A stretch of DNA of 64,000 bases from Myxococcus landrumus (GTDB lineage: Bacteria; Myxococcota; Myxococcia; Myxococcales; Myxococcaceae). Positions 49,922 through 57,607 of the stretch are shown piece after piece. A model generated the notes under the pieces. The model saw nothing but the letters and a program-made list of their open reading frames with translations, was not told the origin of the DNA and searched no databases. Where the stretch lies: the NCBI RefSeq assembly GCF_017301635.1, contig NZ_CP071091.1, forward strand, positions 9,044,501-9,108,500, in the 5' to 3' direction. The translations under genes were made by a program, and so were the position numbers. Position 1 is the stretch's first letter. Each line of letters opens with the position of its first letter.

Positions 49922-51198
49922 GGTGGGATGCGCTGTCGCGACTGGTGCGGCTGAGCCTCGCGCGCGAGCGTCGGGGCGCGTTCTTCTCCGCCTTCGGCGT
50001 GGCGATGGGCGTGGGCACGCTCGTGTTCTTCATCGGCCTGGGCCTCGGAGTGGGCCAGGTCATCCGCGAAAAGATTTTCCCCACCGACGCGCGGTTGGTG
50101 GACGTGGTGCCCTCGTCGGTGTCGCTGGGCTCGCTCCTGGGTGGCGGACAACTGGACGCGGCGGCCGTGGAGCGGCTGCGTGCACTGCCCGGTGTGGAGG
50201 CGGCCTACCGGAAGATGAACGTGCGCGTGCCGGCGGTGACCCGGTACGACGGCGTCTTCTTCGGCACGAAGCTGCGCATGGGCATGGAGGTGCTGGCGTT
50301 GGGCGTGGAGCCCGAGCTGGTGAAGGGCGACGTGCAGCTCGGCGAATTCAAGGACCCGAGTGAAGGCCAGCCGATTCCCGCCGTCGTCTCCACGCGCCTG
50401 CTGGAGCTGTACAACAAGACGTTTGCTCCGGCGCGCAAGCTGCCGCAGCTCTCCGCGGGCATGATTGTGGGCTTCGGCTTCCCGGTGGAGTTCAACCGCT
50501 CCTATGTGTCCGCGTCCGCCTCGGGCCCCAGTCGCTCGATGCAGACCCAAGTCGTGGGCGCATCCGACCGGGCGATGTTCGCGGGCATCACCATCCCGCT
50601 GGAGACGGCGATTCGCATCAACCGCGAGGCGGGAGTGGACGCGGAGAACTACTCCGGCCTCACGCTCGTCGCCACGGACCCCTCGAAGGTCCCCGAGCTG
50701 GTGGACGCGGTGAAGGCGATGGGGCTGGAGATTGACGACCAGGAGCGGCGCATGGCGGAGAACACGGGCGCGGCGGTGGCGCTCACCACGTCCGCGCTGG
50801 CGCTCCTGTCCATCCTCATCTGCGTCCTCGCGGCGGTGAACATCGCCCACGCGCTGTCCGCCTCGGTGCGCGCGCGGGCGCGAGAGATTGGCGTCATGCA
50901 GGCGGTGGGCGCGTCGCGCTCGGACATCCGGGCCATCGTCCTGGCGGAGGCCTCCGTCGTCGGACTGGCTGGTGGCGCCATCGGCACCGCGGTGGCGCTG
51001 GCCGCATCCTTCGGCGTGGACCGCTTCGCCGCGGGCTACCTGCCCAACTTCCCCTTCAAGCCCGAGAGTTTCTTCTCCTTTCCCTGGCCGGTGGTGCTGG
51101 GTGGAGTGGTGCTGGGGCTCCTGGCCGCATTGGCCGGGGCCTACTTCCCCAGTCGCCGCGCCGCCGCCACCGACCCCGCACGGACGCTCGCCGGATGA
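49918..51198 (+). CDS. ABC transporter permease, MacB/LolC/FtsX-like
   Basis: Permease of 426 residues from a GTG overlapping the ATPase stop by 4 bases. One N-terminal helix (about 22-42), a large extracytoplasmic domain (about 45-270) and three C-terminal helices (from about 282), with the loop ASVRARAREIGVMQAVGASR, which is the FtsX/MacB coupling region. LolC/E-type lipoprotein release, MacB-type export and signal transmission all use this layout. Last four bases overlap the next gene. Confidence 0.88.
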   Translation: MRWDALSRLVRLSLARERRGAFFSAFGVAMGVGTLVFFIGLGLGVGQVIREKIFPTDARLVDVVPSSVSLGSLLGGGQLDAAAVERLRALPGVEAAYRKMNVRVPAVTRYDGVFFGTKLRMGMEVLALGVEPELVKGDVQLGEFKDPSEGQPIPAVVSTRLLELYNKTFAPARKLPQLSAGMIVGFGFPVEFNRSYVSASASGPSRSMQTQVVGASDRAMFAGITIPLETAIRINREAGVDAENYSGLTLVATDPSKVPELVDAVKAMGLEIDDQERRMAENTGAAVALTTSALALLSILICVLAAVNIAHALSASVRARAREIGVMQAVGASRSDIRAIVLAEASVVGLAGGAIGTAVALAASFGVDRFAAGYLPNFPFKPESFFSFPWPVVLGGVVLGLLAALAGAYFPSRRAAATDPARTLAG

Positions 51199-51977
51199 CG
51201 CTTCCTTCCCGTAAGACACTGCTGGGCAATGTGCTCAGCCTGGCCGCCATCGCTTGGATTTACGGAGGAGACCTGTCGGACGCCGTGCGGGCGCGCAGCG
51301 CGGAGGTGTCCGCCCTGGTCGAGCTGCCCTCACCCGTGCGCCCCGCGGTGGTGCTGTCGCTGACCGCGCTGGCCGTCGGCGTGGTGATTCTGGGAGGAAT
51401 CGCGCGGGGCAAGGCCGAGGACTTCAAGGGCTACCGCCTGCTTCCCATCCTGCTGGTGGGCGCGCTCTTCGCGGACCTGGTGCTCGCCGAGAGCCGCATC
51501 CCCATCGACTCCACGGACATGGCCTCCATGTCCCTGCAGCGCTTCCAGAAGCTGGCCCAGGAATTGTCCACCCAGACCACCGTCGCGGAGGACCCCCGCG
51601 TGCTCCAGCCCTTGCTGGAGGAGATGGGCCGTCCCCCCTACCTCGTGCGTGGGGAGCCGATGACGGCCTATACCCTCCAGGTCCGGAAGGACTGCGAGGG
51701 CCCTGTCCGCGATGCCCCAGGTGTGCTCCCTGGCACCGTGCTCTACTGTGTCGCCCCCGAGCGCAAGGCCGCATGGGTGACGATGGTGGGCCTCTCGGCC
51801 GAGACGCGCTTCGGGCCTCCGGAGATGCTCGCGGCCCGGGGAGAGGTGCGCTTCCTCCTGGTCCAGCCCGCGATTCCAGACGAGGCGCCACCCGAGCCGG
51901 GCGACGCGTTCCGAGACGCCACGCCCTCGCAGCTCGACGGGGCGACGGACGGAGGGACTTCGAGTCTCCAACCTTGA
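51195..51977 (+). CDS. Unknown membrane protein, last gene of the ABC operon
   Basis: Protein of 260 residues with three N-terminal hydrophobic segments (about 12-27, 49-68, 84-99) and an extracytoplasmic domain of about 150 residues containing two Cys (KDCEGP and LYCVAP) that could be disulfide-linked. No family recognised. The ATGA overlap with the permease places it in the same operon, so it may be an accessory subunit. It ends in an acidic, Ser/Gly tail. Confidence 0.68.
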   Translation: MTLPSRKTLLGNVLSLAAIAWIYGGDLSDAVRARSAEVSALVELPSPVRPAVVLSLTALAVGVVILGGIARGKAEDFKGYRLLPILLVGALFADLVLAESRIPIDSTDMASMSLQRFQKLAQELSTQTTVAEDPRVLQPLLEEMGRPPYLVRGEPMTAYTLQVRKDCEGPVRDAPGVLPGTVLYCVAPERKAAWVTMVGLSAETRFGPPEMLAARGEVRFLLVQPAIPDEAPPEPGDAFRDATPSQLDGATDGGTSSLQP

Positions 51978-52098
51978 GAAAAACAAGCGTGCTACGTCCC
52001 TGTTGCCTGCCTGTCTGGAGGGCGCGTGAGAGGCTGCCGTGTGGTTGACCCTGTGAATGGGTGATCGCTAGGCTCCCCTCGAACGGACCCTTCCCCAC

Positions 52099-54735
52099 GT
52101 GACGACCTCTCAACCGAAGCGGCAGCCCATTCCATTTGGGAAGTACCTCCTTCTGGACCGCATCAACATTGGCGGCATGGCGGAGGTGTGGCGCGGGAAG
52201 CAGTTCGGCGCGAGCGGCTTCGAGCGTCTCGTCGCCATCAAGCGCATCCTGCCGAACATCGCGGAGGACGAAGAGTTCATCTCGATGTTCATCGATGAGG
52301 CGAAGATCAGCGTCCAGCTGAGCCACGCCAACATCGCGCAGATCTACGAGCTGGGGCAGATCACCAGCAGCTACTTCATCTCGATGGAGTACATCCCCGG
52401 CAAGGACATGCGGGCCATCTTCGACCGCTGTCGGAAGAAGGGGGAGCCTGCTCCGGTGCCGCTGGTGGCCTTCTGCATCTCCAAGATGTGCGAGGGCCTG
52501 GACTACGCCCACCGGAAGAAGGACGGGATGGGGCGGGACATGAACATCGTCCACCGCGACATCTCGCCGCAGAACGTCCTCATCTCCTTCGAGGGCGAGG
52601 TCAAGGTCATCGACTTCGGCATCGCCAAGGCCGCGGGCAAGGCGACCAAGACGCAGGCCGGCATCCTCAAGGGCAAGTTCGGCTACATGAGCCCGGAGCA
52701 GATCCGCGGCCTGCCGCTGGACCGGCGCTCGGACGTGTTCGCCATCGGCGTGTGCCTCTACGAGATGCTCACGGGCGAGCGGCTCTTCGTGGGCGACAGC
52801 GACTTCAGCGTGCTGGAGAAGGTGCGCAAGGCGGAGGTTCCGCCGCCCTCCACGTACAACCGGCGCATTCCGGAGGTGCTGGAGAAGATTGTGATGCGCG
52901 CGCTCGCCAAGGACGTGGACGAGCGCTACCAGTACGCCAGCGAGCTGGGCGACGACCTCCAGCGCTTCCTCATTACCAGCGAGACCATCTTCGGCCGCAA
53001 GGACCTCATGCAGTACATGAAGTCCACCTTCGCGGAGGAAGTGGAGCGCGAGAAGCAGCGCCTGTCCGACTACGCCGACATCCGTCCTCCGGATGGAATG
53101 CTCGCGGCGCTGGAGGCCTCCTCGGGCGTGGGCCCGGGGGGACTGTCCGCGCCGCCGCCCGCGTCGTCCTCGCCTTCGCTCGCGCAGGTTCCCGTGGTGC
53201 AGCCGGTGGCCGCGCCGCCCCGAGCCACCGCGGCCATGGGAGTCGTGTCACCTTCTCCCGTGCGACGCTCGCCCACGCTGGCCGCGCTGCCCAAGCTGAC
53301 CGCCGCCACCGCGGCGCCCACGCCGAAGGAAGACGAGGTCATGGCGACGCAGCTCGTCTCCAGCGACCACGTCTTCGACGACAGCCCGGAGCCCACCACG
53401 GACCCCGGCGCCAGCGTCGGGCGCACCATCACTCCGCTGGAGTCGCGCGCCCCGCAGCTCGACGAGGATGAGGAGAACATCACCGGCAAGACGGCCGTCA
53501 TCGCGCCGATCGCGCCGCCCTCCGCGCCCCGGTTGTCACACGCCAACATCCCCGTGGTGACGGCGTCCGCTCCGCAGTCGTCCCGCCCGTCGGTGACGCT
53601 GCCCACGGTGATTCCCTCGGAGGTCGCGGCCTCCGCGCCCGGCCCTCGAGGCAGCCGTGGGGCGGGAGATGGGCTTCCCCGTATCGCTCGGGACGTGCCC
53701 CCGCCGGATGTGTCGCAGGGCATCTCCCGCGCGGCGCTGCCTCCGGATGTGTCGCAGGGCATCTCCCGCGCGGCGCTGGCGGAAGGACTGCAAGGCGGGC
53801 CTCGTTCCACGGGCTCTCCGCCCATGCTGGGCGCGGGGACTCCGTCGCGTCCGCCTCGTCCCGTCCCGCAGCCTCGGCAGGAGGAAGAGGACTTCGAGGA
53901 GCGGCCCACGGCGTCCGTGCCCGCGCTGAACCAGCGGGGCCTGGACAAGCGGGTGCTGTACGCGGTGGTCGGCGTGCTCGCGCTCGTCGTGCTCTCCGTC
54001 GTCGGATGGGTCGTGACGCGTCCTGGTGTGGGCTACGTCATGCTGGACCTGCAGCGCGTGCCGCAGGAGGTGCGCGGCCGGGTTCAGGTGATGCTGGACA
54101 CCCAGCCCGTCGTGATTGAGGGCGGTGGCCCTACGTTGCTTCGCGAGGTGCAGGCCGGGCCGGTGATGGTGACGGTGAGCGCGGAGGGCTACAAGACCTT
54201 CACGCGGACGCTCCAGGTCAACAGCGGCAAGGAAGTCTCGCCGGTGGAAGTCACGCTGGAGAGCCTGGTGCGCACCGCTTCGCTGGTGCTCGTCACGCAT
54301 CCGTCGGACGCGCAGGTGAAGGTGGACGGCAAGGTGGTGCGGGAGCAGGGCCGCTCGGATGCCTTCATCAAGGGCGTGGTGGTCTCCAGCCAGGAGTGGG
54401 TGGTGGAGGTCAGCGCGCCACAGCACAAGCCCATGTCCAAGCGCGTGCCGGTGTCGGGTGAGGCGCCGGCCGAGGTGAACGTGAAGCTGGAGCCTCTGGT
54501 GACGAAGGTCTCGGTGAAGGTCGAGTCCCGTCCGGAAGGCGCCGTCATCTTCGCGAATGGCGAGGAGCTGGGCGAGGCGCCTCAGACGGTGCTCGTGTCC
54601 TCGAGCGTGCGGCGGCTGACCTTGAAGCTCAAGTGCCACAACGACGCGGAGGTGGAGGTCCCGGCTCCCGCGGCTGGGGAATCCATGGTCACCGTGCCGA
54701 CTGTTTCGCTCAAACGGCAGCCTCGCTGCCGCTAG
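52099..54735 (+). CDS. Transmembrane Ser/Thr protein kinase with PEGA-like C-terminal repeats
   Basis: Protein of 878 residues from a GTG. The eukaryotic-type kinase domain (about 14-285) has Lys48, Glu67, HRDISPQN with Asp154 and Asn159, DFG at 172-174 and GYMSPEQIRG in the activation segment: all catalytic residues are present. A disordered Pro/Ser/Ala region contains a 13-residue tandem repeat. One membrane helix (about 618-640) is followed by extracytoplasmic PEGA-like beta repeats to the C-terminus. Single-pass kinases with outside PEGA domains are common in myxobacteria. The ligand and substrate are unknown. Confidence 0.93.
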   Translation: MTTSQPKRQPIPFGKYLLLDRINIGGMAEVWRGKQFGASGFERLVAIKRILPNIAEDEEFISMFIDEAKISVQLSHANIAQIYELGQITSSYFISMEYIPGKDMRAIFDRCRKKGEPAPVPLVAFCISKMCEGLDYAHRKKDGMGRDMNIVHRDISPQNVLISFEGEVKVIDFGIAKAAGKATKTQAGILKGKFGYMSPEQIRGLPLDRRSDVFAIGVCLYEMLTGERLFVGDSDFSVLEKVRKAEVPPPSTYNRRIPEVLEKIVMRALAKDVDERYQYASELGDDLQRFLITSETIFGRKDLMQYMKSTFAEEVEREKQRLSDYADIRPPDGMLAALEASSGVGPGGLSAPPPASSSPSLAQVPVVQPVAAPPRATAAMGVVSPSPVRRSPTLAALPKLTAATAAPTPKEDEVMATQLVSSDHVFDDSPEPTTDPGASVGRTITPLESRAPQLDEDEENITGKTAVIAPIAPPSAPRLSHANIPVVTASAPQSSRPSVTLPTVIPSEVAASAPGPRGSRGAGDGLPRIARDVPPPDVSQGISRAALPPDVSQGISRAALAEGLQGGPRSTGSPPMLGAGTPSRPPRPVPQPRQEEEDFEERPTASVPALNQRGLDKRVLYAVVGVLALVVLSVVGWVVTRPGVGYVMLDLQRVPQEVRGRVQVMLDTQPVVIEGGGPTLLREVQAGPVMVTVSAEGYKTFTRTLQVNSGKEVSPVEVTLESLVRTASLVLVTHPSDAQVKVDGKVVREQGRSDAFIKGVVVSSQEWVVEVSAPQHKPMSKRVPVSGEAPAEVNVKLEPLVTKVSVKVESRPEGAVIFANGEELGEAPQTVLVSSSVRRLTLKLKCHNDAEVEVPAPAAGESMVTVPTVSLKRQPRCR
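53704..53781 (+). repeat. Two tandem 39-bp units in the Ser/Thr kinase gene
   Basis: Two 39-base in-frame units encoding DVSQGISRAAL plus flanking residues, starting at 53704 and 53743. The first 36 bases of the two copies are identical, pointing to recent duplication in the disordered linker. Confidence 0.85.
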
Positions 54736-54820
54736 TCTTCATGAAATCGAGGCCCGCTTCCTCCGTGGGGAGTGGGTACGCCAGCTCCCCGAGTGGAGGA
54801 GCGAGAGGAGGCGTGTGTCC

Positions 54821-56578
54821 GTGAGCAAGGTACGCAAGGTCCAGAAGGAAGATCCGTTGGCGGACCTCCCCCGCTGGGCGCAGCAGTTGGCCCGGAAGTA
54901 CTACACGAAGACGGTCAACACCTTCCTGCTCTACGGAGCGGTGAGAGACCTGCAGCCGCTCCAGATGGAGGACAACGCGAAGGGCTTCGGCACGCTGAAG
55001 ACCTTCCTCTCCGAGGAGCTGTTCGGCGGCCGGGACCACGTCCTCTTCTATGACCGCTCGTCGGGCATCCGGTCGGCCACGCCGGAGACGCAGAAGGACC
55101 TGGCGCGGGTCATGTCCGGCTACGACGCGATGTACGGCACGGACTACGCGAAGGTGATGCCGAGAGACCCGGGCCGCGCGCTCCAGGTCCTGGAGAACTT
55201 CCTGCGGATGCGGCTGAGCGAGGGACGCTCGCTGGCGCTCATCATCGACTTCGCGGAGACGCTGGTGCCGGGCGGGGAGATTTCCCACCTGTCGTCCGAG
55301 GACCGCTTCGTGCTGGCCACGATGGACAAGTGGGCGCATGACCCGCAGTTCCTCGCGGGCGATGTGTCCATCGTGCTCCTGGCGGAGAACCTCGCGGACA
55401 TCTCTCCGCGCATCTCCCGCAACCCGTACGTGGCGCCCATCGAGCTGCCGCTGCCCACCGAGGAGGAGCGGCTGGAGTACGTGCGCTACAAGCTGGAGGG
55501 CAAGCGGCTCCAGTCGCTGTCCGACGTGCCGCTGGCGGGCCTGGCGAAGATGACGGCGGGCCTGTCCCGCATCAACCTGGACCGCGTGCTGACGGAGGCG
55601 CTCGAGCGCGAGATTCGCATCACCTCCGACCTGCTCAAGGAGAAGAAGAAGGAGATCATCCAGGCGGAGTGCCACGGCCTCCTCGAGTTCATCGAGCCGG
55701 TGCACACGCTGGACGCGGTGGCGGGACACGCCAAGGCCAAGCAGATGTTGCGGCAGGCCGCCTCGGCGCTGAAGAAGGGCCGCCTGGAAGTCATGCCCAT
55801 GGGCTACCTGCTGTCGGGCCCGGTGGGCACGGGCAAGACGTTCATGGTGAGCTGCTTCGCCGGTGAGATTGGCATCCCGGTCGTGAAGTTCCTGAACTTC
55901 CGCAGCCAGTGGCAGGGCGTCACCGAGGCCAACCTCGAGAAGATCTTCAACCTCCTCAAGGCGCTCTGGCCGGTGGCGGTGATGATTGACGAGGCGGACA
56001 CCTTCCTCGGCAACCGCGACTCGGGCGGAGACTCCGGCACGAGCAGCCGCGTCTTCGGCTCCATTGCCTCCTTCATGGGCAACACGCAGTACCGCGGCAA
56101 GATTGTCTGGTTCCTGATGACGGCGCGGCCGGACCTGCTGCCCATCGACCTGAAGCGGCAGGGCCGTGCGGAGGAGCACCTGGCGCTCTTCTATCCGCAG
56201 ACGGACGCGGAGCGGGACGAGCTCTTCCAGGTGATGTCCAAGAAGACGGGCGTGTCGGTGGAAGGCATCGACTCGTTCTCCACGTTGATTCCGCAGGGGA
56301 TTCGCGCCTTCAGCGGCGCGGATATCGAAGCCGTCATGGTGCGCTCGAAGTTCCGCGCGCTGGCGGAAGGGCGAGAGGTCGTGTCGAAGGAGGACCTGGC
56401 GGCGGTGCTCGCGGACTTCGTGCCGCCCAGCTATCCGCTGGAAATCGAGCTCCAGAACCTGGTCGCGGTGCAGGAGTGCACCAGCCGGGAGCTGCTGCCC
56501 GAGGCCTACCGTTCCATCGACCGGGACCTCATCACCCGGCGGGTGCGCGAGCTGAAGGCGCTGCTCGAGGAAGGGTAG
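54821..56578 (+). CDS. AAA ATPase with an N-terminal ATPase-like domain lacking a P-loop
   Basis: Protein of 585 residues from a GTG 9 bases after AGGAGG (another GTG lies two codons upstream). The C-terminal AAA domain has Walker A GPVGTGKT (333-340), Walker B MIDEAD with Asp390/Glu391, sensor-1-like VWFLMTARPD and an Arg-finger candidate in DLKRQGRAEEH. Residues 30-280 have AAA-like strands (LALIIDFAETLVPGG, VSIVLLAENLADISPRI) but no Walker A, so this looks like a dead first domain. No family name can be given. It follows the Ser/Thr kinase and overlaps the convergent L,D-transpeptidase gene by 47 bases. Confidence 0.85.
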   Translation: MSKVRKVQKEDPLADLPRWAQQLARKYYTKTVNTFLLYGAVRDLQPLQMEDNAKGFGTLKTFLSEELFGGRDHVLFYDRSSGIRSATPETQKDLARVMSGYDAMYGTDYAKVMPRDPGRALQVLENFLRMRLSEGRSLALIIDFAETLVPGGEISHLSSEDRFVLATMDKWAHDPQFLAGDVSIVLLAENLADISPRISRNPYVAPIELPLPTEEERLEYVRYKLEGKRLQSLSDVPLAGLAKMTAGLSRINLDRVLTEALEREIRITSDLLKEKKKEIIQAECHGLLEFIEPVHTLDAVAGHAKAKQMLRQAASALKKGRLEVMPMGYLLSGPVGTGKTFMVSCFAGEIGIPVVKFLNFRSQWQGVTEANLEKIFNLLKALWPVAVMIDEADTFLGNRDSGGDSGTSSRVFGSIASFMGNTQYRGKIVWFLMTARPDLLPIDLKRQGRAEEHLALFYPQTDAERDELFQVMSKKTGVSVEGIDSFSTLIPQGIRAFSGADIEAVMVRSKFRALAEGREVVSKEDLAAVLADFVPPSYPLEIELQNLVAVQECTSRELLPEAYRSIDRDLITRRVRELKALLEEG

Positions 56579-57572
56579 TCCCACGCGAGACCGGCGCCTG
56601 GGCTCCCAGGCGTGGGTCGTTCACGTGCTCCACGATGGCCACGCGGTCTCCCACGGAGAGCGCATCGTGGAGCGCGATGATGGCTTCGTTCGAGTGACGG
56701 ATGCAGCCGTGGGACACGTCCCCGCCGAGCAGCGCGGGGGCGTTGGTTCCATGCAGCTCCTCGCCGGAGTGGCGCCCGTCCGCCCAGGACAAATCCAAGA
56801 TACGTGCGCCGAAGACGGACCGGTCATTCCACAGTCGCTCGCCCGCGGCCTCCGCGGCGGCTTGATGGAGCCGGGTTCGGACGACCTTGAGCCCAGGCCG
56901 TGTCGGAGTGGTGGTGGTGCCCGAGGCATTCGGGACGATGTCCACGACGCGCCCCTCGGTGTCGTAGAGGAACGTGCGGTGCTCTCGCAGCGCGACGATG
57001 ACCCTCACGGGCTGGCCGTCGTAGGTCGCGGGAGGAACCCCCTGGGATTGGCCGCGCATGCCGGGCTCGGGCGCGAGGGCATCGAGCGCATGGAGCGTGG
57101 CGGAGTCCAGGAGCCCCGTGGGTTTGACGGTGGGGAAGGTGAGGCCCGCGTGCGTCTGGAAGTTGCGCAGCGCTCGCTGGGTCTGGGCGCCGAAGTGTCC
57201 GTCGGCGCCTCCAGGGAGTGCGAAGCCCATCTTCAAGAGGGCTGTCTGCACCGCGCGCAAGCCATCCCCGCGTGAACCGGGGCCCAGGACGATGTGTCCC
57301 GAGGCCACGTCGGTGAGCTGGGGCTGCTCCGTGAAGCGTGCGTTGGCGAGCGGAGCCGGGCTCGCGGGTTGCGTGGACCCCGTCTCGACGAGAGCGGACG
57401 GTGGTCGCGAAAGCGGGATGGACGCGCGTGCACGCGGCGCTGGTTCCACGAAGTTGTCGTGGAGGCGCGAAGGCACCCGAGCGGGGGGCCAGCGCTCTCC
57501 CACGAGAGTGTCGTTGGCTTCGAGTGGCGAGAGCGGGATGAGTGATTCGATTCGCGAGATGGACGAGGTCAT
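56532..57572 (-). CDS. L,D-transpeptidase-like (YkuD) protein with peptidoglycan-binding domain, no signal peptide
   Basis: Protein of 346 residues. A PG_binding_1 domain (about 95-160, GSRGDGLRAVQTALLKMGF and TQRALRNFQ) precedes a YkuD catalytic domain with HGTNAPALLGG and SHGCIRHSN; Cys290 is the nucleophile and His288 is in place. YkuD enzymes make 3-3 crosslinks or attach lipoproteins to peptidoglycan. The N-terminus (MTSSISRIESLIPLSPL) has no signal peptide, and starting at the upstream GTG does not create one. Export would need another route, or a different start or role. The gene overlaps the convergent AAA gene by 47 bases. Confidence 0.85.
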   Translation of the reverse strand: MTSSISRIESLIPLSPLEANDTLVGERWPPARVPSRLHDNFVEPAPRARASIPLSRPPSALVETGSTQPASPAPLANARFTEQPQLTDVASGHIVLGPGSRGDGLRAVQTALLKMGFALPGGADGHFGAQTQRALRNFQTHAGLTFPTVKPTGLLDSATLHALDALAPEPGMRGQSQGVPPATYDGQPVRVIVALREHRTFLYDTEGRVVDIVPNASGTTTTPTRPGLKVVRTRLHQAAAEAAGERLWNDRSVFGARILDLSWADGRHSGEELHGTNAPALLGGDVSHGCIRHSNEAIIALHDALSVGDRVAIVEHVNDPRLGAQAPVSRGTTLPRAAPSARAPAG

Positions 57573-57607
57573 GACCTCGCCCACTGCAAATCACTCGCCC
57601 ACGCGGC

